Part shown: positions 41,605 through 49,086 of the stretch, in pieces
How positions within the stretch are numbered: the stretch's first letter is position 1
Layout: the number at the start of each line of letters is the position of its first letter
Source of the DNA: Owenweeksia sp.
GTDB taxonomy: Bacteria > Bacteroidota > Bacteroidia > Flavobacteriales > Schleiferiaceae
Assembly: GCA_028277105.1 (NCBI GenBank)
Contig: JANQHO010000054.1
Span: 1 to 64,000, forward strand
Reading direction: 5' to 3'
Length of the DNA: 64,000 nt
The notes under the pieces: model-generated
Databases searched by the model: none
What the model saw: the letters and a program-made list of their open reading frames with translations, nothing else
Told to the model about the DNA's origin: nothing
Position numbers and translations under genes: made by a program

Positions 41605-41632
41605 CTTTTATACAGGCCTTAACAGCATAAGC
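41605..41632 (+). repeat. Cassette boundary box 13 (right-hand edge)
   Basis: CTTTTATACAGGCCTTAACAGC closely matches the terminal boxes, but it is followed by the AraC-type gene after 74 nt rather than another small cassette gene. No TACCGCG hairpin is visible in 41519-41604. It marks the end of the repeated architecture. Confidence 0.65.
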
Positions 41633-41645
41633 TGCTGGAATTTCT

Positions 41646-41659
41646 GCATTTTGTGTTAG
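41646..41659 (+). promoter_or_regulatory. Putative AraC half-site upstream of the AraC gene
   Basis: GCATTTTGTGTTAG, identical to the site at 42619-42632. A weaker GCAT-containing match lies exactly 21 nt upstream (41625). Confidence 0.5.
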
Positions 41660-41705
41660 TCTATCTTTATTACCTTTAAGAGATTTGTTGTTCAGCGCTA
41701 AAACC

Positions 41706-42611
41706 ATGTCAAAGAGCATTACCAAAATTGAATCGATCTGCGAAATGCATCAGCACCTGGGATACCCAAAACCCCGCCACCCGCTGATCTCATTATTGGA
41801 TACTTCAAAGTTAGTAGTACCCAAAACTTCCGTTGGGTCTAAATCGGTTTCCAATCTTTACATGATCTCCATAAAAGATAGAAATTGTGGAATAGAGTAC
41901 GGCCGCAATTCTTTTGATTTTGAAGAAGGCGTGATGGTCTTTTCGGCTCCCGGCCAGGTCTATACTACTATCAGGGAAGTTAAAAAGGGAGAAATTCAGG
42001 GATGGATACTCTACTTCCACCCCGATCTGATACGCAATACACACTTAAGCGAAATAATAGACGACTATTCCTTCTTTAACTATGATGTTTACGAAGCGCT
42101 TCACTTGTCAGAAGATGAAAAGCAAATCGTAAATGACTGTATTACTAACATCAAAAATGAATACGAGCAACGCATTGATAATCACAGTCAGCGTGTCATT
42201 GTTTCTAACCTGGAATTACTTCTTAATTATTCATTGCGCTTTTACGAACGTCAGTTCAATACCCGTACCAGCCAGAGCAAAGATGTGGTTACCTCATTTA
42301 AAAAGGAACTAAAAGCCTACTACAAAGAGCAAAAGGCGCTGGAGTTTGGCCTACCCTCTATTGAGCGGTTTGCAGAACACGCCAATCTTTCTCAACACTA
42401 TTTCAGTGATTTAATAAAAAAAGAAACCGGACAGACACCTAAAGATCATATTAACGAATATATAGTGGAACAGGCCAAAAACATGCTGATCGGAACCGAG
42501 CAGTCTATTAGTGAAATAGCTTATGATCTGGGATTTAACTATCCTCATTATTTTACCCGCCTCTTTAAGTCTAAAACCGGGCAAACTCCCATGGAGTATC
42601 GAAACAACTAG
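41706..42611 (+). CDS. AraC-family transcriptional regulator
   Basis: A 301-residue regulator with a cupin-like sensor domain (about 60-130) and a C-terminal double HTH. The first HTH is FAEHANLSQHYFSDLIKKET, and the second runs from SISEIAYDLGFNYPHYFTRL to FKSKTGQTPMEYR. I start at ATG 41706 (MSKSITKIESICEMH). It probably activates the SDR gene downstream, since the same 14-nt sequence occurs before both genes. In Bacteroidota such AraC-SDR pairs are common. Confidence 0.9.
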   Translation: MSKSITKIESICEMHQHLGYPKPRHPLISLLDTSKLVVPKTSVGSKSVSNLYMISIKDRNCGIEYGRNSFDFEEGVMVFSAPGQVYTTIREVKKGEIQGWILYFHPDLIRNTHLSEIIDDYSFFNYDVYEALHLSEDEKQIVNDCITNIKNEYEQRIDNHSQRVIVSNLELLLNYSLRFYERQFNTRTSQSKDVVTSFKKELKAYYKEQKALEFGLPSIERFAEHANLSQHYFSDLIKKETGQTPKDHINEYIVEQAKNMLIGTEQSISEIAYDLGFNYPHYFTRLFKSKTGQTPMEYRNN

Positions 42612-42618
42612 TTATTCA

Positions 42619-42652
42619 GCATTTTGTGTTAGCCGGTATGCATTCTGTGTAA
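42619..42652 (+). promoter_or_regulatory. Putative AraC operator before the SDR gene
   Basis: GCATTTTGTGTTAG (42619-42632) and GCATTCTGTGTAA (42640-42652) are direct repeats with a 21-bp period, two helical turns, typical of AraC-type half-sites. Confidence 0.6.
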
Positions 42653-42711
42653 CCCTCATCAATCTGTAATCAGGATCTTTGGATCATCAAAATACTTTAA
42701 ACAACGAAGCT

Positions 42712-43689
42712 ATGACAAATCAAATTCAAACTCAGCATCTGCAGGATGTTATAAAAAACCACGGTCAGGACATGACCAATAAAGTGGCAGCCATTACCGG
42801 AACTACCAGCGGAACAGGTTTTGTATGCGCCCGCGAACTGGCAAAAATGGGAGCTACCGTTATTCTGCTCAACCGCAAAAGTGAAAGGTCGCAAAATGCT
42901 CTTAAGCAGTTACAGGAATCGGTACCCGATGGGAAGTTTGATGCCGTTGAATGCGACTTACAAAACTTTGATAGCGTGAGAAGCGCTGTGGAGACCATTA
43001 AATTTAAATACGAAGTAGTGGATGTATTGGTGAATAATGCCGGAGTTATGGCATTGAAGGATGGGGCCACTGCAGATGGCTATGATGTTCAGATGCAAAC
43101 CAATGTTATTTCTCACTTCCTGATCACCAAGGAATTGTTTCCTCTATTAGAAAAGAGTGAGGAAGCCAGGATAGTGAATCATTCATCAATGGCCCGGCTG
43201 GGCGGTCCCCTGGCCTCAGATTACTTTGAGCCAAAAGGTGGTAACCTGGGTGGTGATGGTACCGAAGAGGAAAACCTGCGTTTTCAAGGCCCCAGATGGG
43301 AACGCTATCACCAGACTAAACTGGCCAATGCCACATTTACCTACGGCCTCAAAAAGAAGCTGGAAGAAGCTGATATTACCAATGTTATTCCCCTGCTCGC
43401 CCACCCAGGGCTTGCTGCTACCAACCTTCAGCTCACTACTGCTTCTGACGGTGGTATGGATGCCAATGCCGAATTCATGAATCAGGCTCAGTCGCCTGAA
43501 GACGGAGCCACCGGGATTATCCGGGCAAGTATAGACCTGGATGCCAAACCGGGTAATTTCTACGGTCCGTCTGCCGGATGGAGTGGTTATCCCGATCTGT
43601 TAACTCCGGAAGAGCTTCTTTTGGATGACACCAATATCAATATCAACTGGAAGGGCTGTGAAAAAGCCGTTGGAGCCTTCAGCTTCTAA
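42712..43689 (+). CDS. Short-chain dehydrogenase/reductase
   Basis: SDR of 325 residues with cofactor motif TGTTSGTGFVCARELAKMG, NNAG, active-site Ser in VNHSSMARLG and the YHQTK catalytic pair. It resembles the retinol-dehydrogenase-like and protochlorophyllide-reductase-like SDRs in length; the substrate is unknown. I use ATG 42712; a TTG at 42679 would extend it. It follows the AraC gene, with the direct repeats in between, and ends with a strong terminator. Confidence 0.88.
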   Translation: MTNQIQTQHLQDVIKNHGQDMTNKVAAITGTTSGTGFVCARELAKMGATVILLNRKSERSQNALKQLQESVPDGKFDAVECDLQNFDSVRSAVETIKFKYEVVDVLVNNAGVMALKDGATADGYDVQMQTNVISHFLITKELFPLLEKSEEARIVNHSSMARLGGPLASDYFEPKGGNLGGDGTEEENLRFQGPRWERYHQTKLANATFTYGLKKKLEEADITNVIPLLAHPGLAATNLQLTTASDGGMDANAEFMNQAQSPEDGATGIIRASIDLDAKPGNFYGPSAGWSGYPDLLTPEELLLDDTNININWKGCEKAVGAFSF

Positions 43690-43713
43690 TTCTGACCATC
43701 ATATTTATGCAGA

Positions 43714-43745
43714 AAAGCCTGATAATAGATATCAGGCTTTTTTTA
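43714..43745 (+). terminator. Intrinsic terminator after the SDR gene
   Basis: AAAGCCTGATA pairs with TATCAGGCTTT around a 5-nt loop, followed by a T run. Confidence 0.88.
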
Positions 43746-43856
43746 TTTGAAACAGTTTCCAACAAGCGGTAAGGCCAAACTTGCTTCACAGGGCCATAGA
43801 GTTACTGTTCTCCGGTATCTTACTATTATTGCCCTGGCTTTCTAAACTATGCTGAC

Positions 43857-44708
43857 ATGAAAAAAGAACTTATCGGCAAATTATTTCCTTTGCTCGACCG
43901 GATTTTTCGCTCCATTGACAAAAAACACATCAAGAGAACGCGAAATATCCGTTTGATACCAGGTATAAAATACCGCAGAGGGGGAAAACTGTCTTATGCC
44001 GAATGGGCTCATGTGGCGGGAATTTTTCAAACAATACTATACCAAAACCTGGAGAATAAAACAGCCAATAATATACTGGACATTGGTTGTGGGACCGGCC
44101 TTCTGGGGATATCTTCCGAGCCTTTTGTAGCTGAAGGAGGATCTTATACAGGCCTAGATGTCATAAAAAGCAGTATTGCATTTTGCAACAGGCATTTTGA
44201 TCTTCCTGATTATTCTTTTATTCACTTTGACGTGTCAAACCCTACTTATGCCTCAACGCAAAGCAGCTCATTAAAACCCTGGCCGGTAGAGGATGAATCG
44301 AAAGACATGGTTACCGCTCTTTCCGTATGGACTCACCTAAATGAAAAAGACGCAATATTCTATTTCCAGGAAATATACCGGGTATTAAAAAAGGGAGGAA
44401 AGGCTGTTGTAACTTTCTTTTACCTCGATGAAAACTATCACCTGTCCTTACCCAAAAGGAGTAATGAGAGCGGGCGCTTCCACTCTACCAATCAAAATCG
44501 TTGGATCTTTGAAGCTAAAGCCTACGGATCGGATAACTGGTACACCCCTAAATGGACCAAAAATCCCGAAGACGCTATAGGTATAACGCCAGAAGGGCTA
44601 AAAATCCTTTTGAACAACTCTAAACTAAAACTCATTAAATATTACCCCGGAAACTGGAAAGAAAGCCCGGGTGCTTTTTTCCAGGATATACTGATATTTG
44701 AGAAATAG
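43857..44708 (+). CDS. Class I SAM-dependent methyltransferase
   Basis: A 283-residue methyltransferase. Motif I is NILDIGCGTGLLGISSEP, the acidic residue after beta 2 is in YTGLDVIKSS, and VEDESKDMVTALSVWTHL covers motif IV and post-motif IV. The first 60 residues are basic and may contact the substrate. The target is unknown. It stands alone, 167 nt after the SDR stop. Confidence 0.82.
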   Translation: MKKELIGKLFPLLDRIFRSIDKKHIKRTRNIRLIPGIKYRRGGKLSYAEWAHVAGIFQTILYQNLENKTANNILDIGCGTGLLGISSEPFVAEGGSYTGLDVIKSSIAFCNRHFDLPDYSFIHFDVSNPTYASTQSSSLKPWPVEDESKDMVTALSVWTHLNEKDAIFYFQEIYRVLKKGGKAVVTFFYLDENYHLSLPKRSNESGRFHSTNQNRWIFEAKAYGSDNWYTPKWTKNPEDAIGITPEGLKILLNNSKLKLIKYYPGNWKESPGAFFQDILIFEK

Positions 44709-44865
44709 CTCTATACCGTAGATCATTTATGGCCCCTGCCCTTTTATCAGCTGTGAAGTCTTCACTATTTTCAGTCCATAATCATTTCATTTAATCAACC
44801 GGGTATTCCATTTATATTTAGTTTCTATAGTTCTGGGAAGCATGTAGAATACAAACATTCAACTT

Positions 44866-44897
44866 TTTGGCTGAATGAATATAATTTTCTACTTTTA
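44866..44897 (+). promoter_or_regulatory. Promoter of the monooxygenase-ArsR-SRPBCC operon
   Basis: TTTG at 44866-44869, a 20-nt spacer and TACTTTTA at 44890-44897. A GTGAAG-T-CTTCAC palindrome at 44753-44765, further upstream, might be an operator but is distant. Confidence 0.55.
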
Positions 44898-44939
44898 CAC
44901 CTGTTAAATCTACCCGAAACAAATCAATAGAATCGAAAA

Positions 44940-45245
44940 ATGAAAGCTGTAAAAGTGCAATACACTGTTAAGCCCGAATACGTTGAACAAAACAAGGCTA
45001 ATATCAGAAGAGTAATGAATTGGCTAAAAACCAACCCTATAGATGGCATGCTCTACTCTACTTACACACTGGAAGATGGCCAGACTTTCGTCCATATCAA
45101 TATTGCCCGGGACGAAGAAACTTTGGGCAAGCTGGGTAATGTACAGCTGTTCAATGAATTCAGGCAGGCCTTAAAAGAGAGCAAGCCCATCTCCCCTCCC
45201 CAATCTACCCAGTTAGAGCAGGTAGCAGTCGGATTTGAGCTTTAG
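44940..45245 (+). CDS. Dimeric alpha-beta barrel protein, monooxygenase-like
   Basis: A 101-residue protein (MKAVKVQYTVKPEYVEQNKA, TFVHINIARDEETLGKLGN) with the ferredoxin-like fold of small antibiotic-biosynthesis-monooxygenase and stress-response barrel proteins. No cofactor site is visible. First gene of a three-gene operon with an ArsR regulator and an SRPBCC protein, so it may act on a small hydrophobic molecule. Confidence 0.65.
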   Translation: MKAVKVQYTVKPEYVEQNKANIRRVMNWLKTNPIDGMLYSTYTLEDGQTFVHINIARDEETLGKLGNVQLFNEFRQALKESKPISPPQSTQLEQVAVGFEL

Positions 45246-45261
45246 ACCTTTGCAGCTATAA

Positions 45262-45600
45262 ATGAAAAAACCGGATAGCGATAAAGTTTTTGCTGCCCTG
45301 GCCGACAGCAACCGCAGGAAGATCATAGAACTGCTGCATGATAATGACTCCACATTGCTGGCTTTATCGGAATTCTTTCCCATATCCTTTCAGGCTCTGA
45401 GTAAGCATATTAAAGTTTTGGAAAATGCTGGCATACTGATCAAGAAAAAACAAGGCAAATACCGCCTGCTTTCTCTGAACAGGAATTCACTCAGGTATTC
45501 CCTCGAGTGGATTTCTCATTATTCGGATTTCTGGGATCAATCTTTTGATAAACTGGAGGATCAGATCACTAAAAGCAAGCTGAATGAAAGTTCAAAATAA
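45262..45600 (+). CDS. ArsR-family transcriptional regulator
   Basis: Winged-helix repressor of 112 residues. VFAALADSNRRKIIELLHD and FPISFQALSKHIKVLENAGI form the DNA-binding part. The metal-binding CxC of classical ArsR is absent, so it is of the non-metal type often paired with SRPBCC proteins. It overlaps the SRPBCC gene by 17 nt. Confidence 0.88.
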   Translation: MKKPDSDKVFAALADSNRRKIIELLHDNDSTLLALSEFFPISFQALSKHIKVLENAGILIKKKQGKYRLLSLNRNSLRYSLEWISHYSDFWDQSFDKLEDQITKSKLNESSK

Positions 45601-46024
45601 TATATATCTCAACCGCAGATTTAACTGCCCGGCTTCCGAATTATTCGAATGGTTAGTTCAAGCCGAGTTAATTGCCAAATGGTTTGGCCCCCAGGGCTTT
45701 TCTGTAAAAACTGCTCAAACAGCTGTAGCCGTTGGTGGTAAATACTCTATTGAGCTTGTAAAGCATGATCAAACAGGTTTCACTGTAAAAGGTGAATATA
45801 TCAAAGTAAACAGGCCCCGTAATCTCGAATTTTCCCTCTATTACGAAGGCCTTGCTAATAAACCGCCCAAAAGTATAGTATCCATCCAGCTGATTGAATT
45901 GTCGCCCCGGGAATCGGAATTGATCTTTAGCCAGAAGTTTGAATTTACTCCTTCAGACATTGAGAACAGGGCTGCGGCCTGGGAATACATGTTCGGGGTG
46001 CTCAAAGAACAAATAAAAATATAA
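45584..46024 (+). CDS. SRPBCC / AHSA1-domain protein
   Basis: A 146-residue SRPBCC protein of the AHSA1 type: LNRRFNCPASELFEWLVQAE, LIAKWFGPQGFSV and FTPSDIENRAAAWEYMFGVL are the family landmarks. Ligand unknown. It forms an operon with the ArsR regulator, a widespread pairing that also mirrors the HxlR-SRPBCC pair at 36 kb. Confidence 0.87.
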   Translation: MKVQNNIYLNRRFNCPASELFEWLVQAELIAKWFGPQGFSVKTAQTAVAVGGKYSIELVKHDQTGFTVKGEYIKVNRPRNLEFSLYYEGLANKPPKSIVSIQLIELSPRESELIFSQKFEFTPSDIENRAAAWEYMFGVLKEQIKI

Positions 46025-46089
46025 GCCTGTATTTTACTGCATAACTGGTTACAGCAATAGTTACCTTAGTGGTACGGAAATATCAGATC

Positions 46090-46674
46090 ATGGTAGATGA
46101 ACTGATCCAACATTTAAATAATTATACGCAACTGAATCCGGATGAAGCTTCATTGGTCAGGGAGATCATACCGGTGCGAAGCTTTCGCAAAGGAGATATC
46201 CTGTTAAAAGAAGGGGATATATCAAGCGAGTTTTACTTCATTATCAAGGGCTGTATCAGGTTGTTTTACACGGTAAACGGGGAAGAAAAAACCGCCTTTT
46301 TTTACACCGAAAATCATTTTGTGAGTTCTTATAGAAGCTTCGTAAAGCAAGCACCCGCCCATCATGGCCTGCAATGTGTGGAAGATATAACGGTTGCGGT
46401 CCTTTCAATTGAAAACTCCAACCGGCTGTTAAAAGAGTACCCAAAATTTGAATTCCTGGCCAGGGTGATAATGGAAGAGGAACTCATTATTTACCAGGAT
46501 ATCATCTCCCATTTCATCACCTTATCACCAGAAGAACGCTATCTCAACTTGCTTGAAACCAAACCGGAATTACTCCAGCGTATACCCCAGTATCATCTGG
46601 CTACCTATCTCGGCATCACACCCGAATCGCTTAGCCGTATACGCAGCAGGATCACAGCCAAGGGCATTTCTTAA
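46090..46674 (+). CDS. Crp/Fnr-family transcriptional regulator
   Basis: A 194-residue regulator: cyclic-nucleotide-binding-like domain with FRKGDILLKEGDISSEFYFI, and a C-terminal HTH (YHLATYLGITPESLSRIRSR). The classical cAMP contact residues are not conserved, as in most Bacteroidota members, so the ligand is unknown. I use ATG 46090. The DUF2834 gene follows 60 nt later and may be its target. Confidence 0.87.
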   Translation: MVDELIQHLNNYTQLNPDEASLVREIIPVRSFRKGDILLKEGDISSEFYFIIKGCIRLFYTVNGEEKTAFFYTENHFVSSYRSFVKQAPAHHGLQCVEDITVAVLSIENSNRLLKEYPKFEFLARVIMEEELIIYQDIISHFITLSPEERYLNLLETKPELLQRIPQYHLATYLGITPESLSRIRSRITAKGIS

Positions 46675-46707
46675 CTAAAGTCAACGAATATCTCCTTCTT
46701 CCACTCT

Positions 46708-46715
46708 TAATTTTG
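46708..46715 (+). promoter_or_regulatory. Putative -7 box of the DUF2834 gene
   Basis: TAATTTTG, 19 nt before the ATG. No clear -33 box, consistent with a promoter that needs an activator. Confidence 0.4.
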
Positions 46716-46734
46716 ACCTTTAAAAGACACAGAC

Positions 46735-47088
46735 ATGAAAAGAGCCTATCTGGCACTCACTGTTATTGGCTTTATATTGCCCAATATCTTTGTGTTTAAA
46801 GAATCCGTTCAATCCGGTAACATACTTTTCTACGCCAGGCCACTGGAAACTTTTGAATTGATGTTTATCAATAATGTATCTTCCGCTTTTATGGTCGATC
46901 TGCTATTTGTAGTGGCGCTGTTTTTATTTTGGTCATACCGGGAAGCCCGGAAATATCAAATAAAAAATATTTGGCTGATCTGGATATGCACTTTTGCTTT
47001 TGGTATTGCCAGCGGTTTACCCCTTTTTCTGTATCTCCGGGAAATTAAATACAAAAATGTTGAAGTTGGAGTATCAAGCGGATGCTAA
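46735..47088 (+). CDS. DUF2834 membrane protein
   Basis: A 117-residue protein with three transmembrane helices (about 4-18, 45-66 and 79-100), matching DUF2834 (FINNVSSAFMVDLLFVVALF, GIASGLPLFLYLRE). Function unknown. Probably regulated by the Crp/Fnr-type protein encoded just before. Confidence 0.75.
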   Translation: MKRAYLALTVIGFILPNIFVFKESVQSGNILFYARPLETFELMFINNVSSAFMVDLLFVVALFLFWSYREARKYQIKNIWLIWICTFAFGIASGLPLFLYLREIKYKNVEVGVSSGC

Positions 47089-47422
47089 CTGAATGGGTTG
47101 AGCCTATGAACTTCCACATGAGTATTCATAGCAGTATTTTTCGTTGACACTGAAATATTTTTTGCAAATTTCGCAAAAATTCTAAAAAAAAATTGCAATT
47201 GCCGTAACTTAAGCCGGGATTTTCTTACTTATTTGCGATAATCACCATTTTCAATCCACAACTGCAATTTATTAGCCTAGTATTGCAAATAATGCCATTT
47301 TAACGGAAAACTATCACAAATATTCGTTTTGATAAATTTTGTCAGGTTTATTTCTTTGTAGTGATATTGCCGCTAAACACTGGCAATGAAGTGTAATGTA
47401 CTAAAACTTAATATTTAAAACG
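47089..47422. other. 334-nt AT-rich intergenic region
   Basis: No gene or strong hairpin found. TGCAAT and ATTGCA near 47266-47290 form a loose inverted repeat, and several A/T runs occur. TTTTG followed by TTTCTTTG near 47330-47360 is a degenerate promoter candidate for the lipoprotein gene at 47423. Confidence 0.3.
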
Positions 47423-47857
47423 ATGAAAAAGCCCTGTTACCTTTTTTCGATTATTCTTTTAATGCTTGCTCTGGGATGCAAAAAAGAAGATAACAATCCT
47501 TCCCCTTCACAAACGGTTATTTCAGGAACCTGGAATGTAGATTCGGTGGAAATAGTCAATTATGAAAATAATATACCTCAATCAAAAGCGGTAGAGATCA
47601 CATGGCCTCACTCACTGGACTTTTCTCTTCCAAATCTCGTGGTTCAAAATGAAGCCGGGAATAGGGATACCGCCATTTTTTTACACACTGATCCAAATTA
47701 CGCACTATCCGATCTAGATTTCAATAATGAAACAGATACTACTTACATTCTGTTGAAGATCCCTAACACATCAATTGAGCTCGAGTGGACAGGGTGGCGC
47801 GATACATTTAATGGCATTGAATATAAAACTGTTAATACCATGTACATCTCAAAATAA
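47423..47857 (+). CDS. Lipocalin-like lipoprotein of unknown function
   Basis: A 144-residue lipoprotein with signal MKKPCYLFSIILLMLALGCK (lipobox LALGC). GTWNVDSVEIVNYENN is typical of the first strand of lipocalin-like Bacteroidota proteins, and ends with the strand NGIEYKTVNTMYISK. Function unknown. The next lipoprotein gene starts 24 nt downstream. Confidence 0.65.
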   Translation: MKKPCYLFSIILLMLALGCKKEDNNPSPSQTVISGTWNVDSVEIVNYENNIPQSKAVEITWPHSLDFSLPNLVVQNEAGNRDTAIFLHTDPNYALSDLDFNNETDTTYILLKIPNTSIELEWTGWRDTFNGIEYKTVNTMYISK

Positions 47858-47881
47858 GCCCTGAGACTACAAAACCTTACA

Positions 47882-48469
47882 ATGGATACAAAATTGAACA
47901 CTGTAAAATACAGTTGCCTGCTGCTCTGTATTTTCATTATATGTCAAAGCTGTGCCACTTTAAAAGATCACCAATTCGATCACACACCGTTGAATACCAA
48001 TAATCTGAAAAAACTGAATGACAAATATTACGCAAAGTCTATTATAACGGATTCGATAGAATTGAACTATATGTTCACACCAGATAACTTTTTCAGGGAA
48101 ACAGACCGTAAAGACTCTGTAAGGATATATAACAGCAACATTTATAATTACGTGTTTGAAATAGACGTTGTCAGTAGCAGGCTTATCCGAGTAAATTATT
48201 ACAAGAAAAATCAGCTGCTTTACAAGAGAAGCTATAAATGCAAATTAGCTGATGATGGTTACTTGTACCTGTATAACCAAAACACCAGACTATTAGGGGT
48301 TCCTTACTTATTAGGTGCTTTAGACGTAAAACACACTCGCCTTGGTCTAGATCATAACAATCAGCTGATCATGGATGTAGCCTATTTCAGGGGTGGCGCT
48401 GCACTTTTGATCATTTTCTTGGCTTGGGGAAATGAAAAATACCGGGCCACCTACAGAAGACTGGAATGA
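47882..48469 (+). CDS. Hypothetical lipoprotein
   Basis: A 195-residue exported protein with signal TVKYSCLLLCIFIICQSCAT (lipobox CQSC). The mature region has no recognised domain; a hydrophobic stretch near 176-190 (GGAALLIIFLAWGNEK) might touch the membrane. Likely co-transcribed with the preceding lipoprotein. Confidence 0.6.
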   Translation: MDTKLNTVKYSCLLLCIFIICQSCATLKDHQFDHTPLNTNNLKKLNDKYYAKSIITDSIELNYMFTPDNFFRETDRKDSVRIYNSNIYNYVFEIDVVSSRLIRVNYYKKNQLLYKRSYKCKLADDGYLYLYNQNTRLLGVPYLLGALDVKHTRLGLDHNNQLIMDVAYFRGGAALLIIFLAWGNEKYRATYRRLE

Positions 48470-48598
48470 TTATACTGGCTCTTAACTCTTTGGGTAATTA
48501 ACCACAAAAATGTTGAAGTTGGTCAATCTCCGGAAGATTTATGAAGCTATTTAGTTAATTTTCGATCTTAAAAATTTATTGCTCTTGTAAAGTAATTT

Positions 48599-48994
48599 GT
48601 GAAAGAGGTCATCTCATTTCAAGCAGCAGTCAAAGGAGCTCTGGTGATTTTATCGCTTCTTGTGATCTTTCAGCTGTTGGTAATAAGTAGTATTATACCT
48701 TATCAGGTAGTATGGGGAGGCCGGTTGAAAAACCATTCCCAAATGATCTCCTATGGAATAATATCTATAATCTTAAACCTGCTTATGTTGTTAGTGGTAG
48801 GAGTATACGCCAAAATCATCAAAGTCAGGATCAATCAAACTTTGCTTAAAGTATTATTGTGGCTGATGTTTGCCATGTTCGCATTGAATACTATTGGTAA
48901 CCTTCTATCCAAAAATCTTACTGAAGCACTCATATTTACCCCACTTACTCTCTTACTGGCGCTTTTTAGTTTTAGATTAGCGGTAGAAAAATAG
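48599..48994 (+). CDS. Four-helix membrane protein
   Basis: A 131-residue protein with four transmembrane helices (about 12-32, 47-68, 80-97 and 108-126) and the motif IPYQVVWGGRLKN between helices 1 and 2. I do not recognise a named family. It starts with GTG 48599; no ATG precedes the first helix. Confidence 0.6.
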   Translation: MKEVISFQAAVKGALVILSLLVIFQLLVISSIIPYQVVWGGRLKNHSQMISYGIISIILNLLMLLVVGVYAKIIKVRINQTLLKVLLWLMFAMFALNTIGNLLSKNLTEALIFTPLTLLLALFSFRLAVEK

Positions 48995-49086
48995 CCTATT
49001 TTCAACCGGTCGAGCTAAACAAGCCTTATGGGTTCCAAAGAAAACCATTTAAGTATTTAACTGTTTATAGCTATAAACTGCATCTG

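Noticed and set aside
30988-41632. CRISPR array
   Set aside because: The repeats are 100-150 nt long, diverged and separated by complete genes of 240-1230 nt; there are no short uniform spacers and no cas genes.
30711-41632. Classical integron attC sites
   Set aside because: Only one box (GTTAGAC, 33779) meets GTTRRRY strictly, matching RYYYAAC partners are not seen at the 5' ends, and no intI gene is present. I keep the cassette interpretation but not the formal integron label.
30711-41632. Boundary elements as nothing more than promoters
   Set aside because: The terminal boxes partly resemble TAnnTTTG (exact only at 38717), but a -33 box at 19-21 nt is not consistently present, and the hairpin module at the other end, near the previous stop codon, is not explained by a promoter. 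A double role stays possible.
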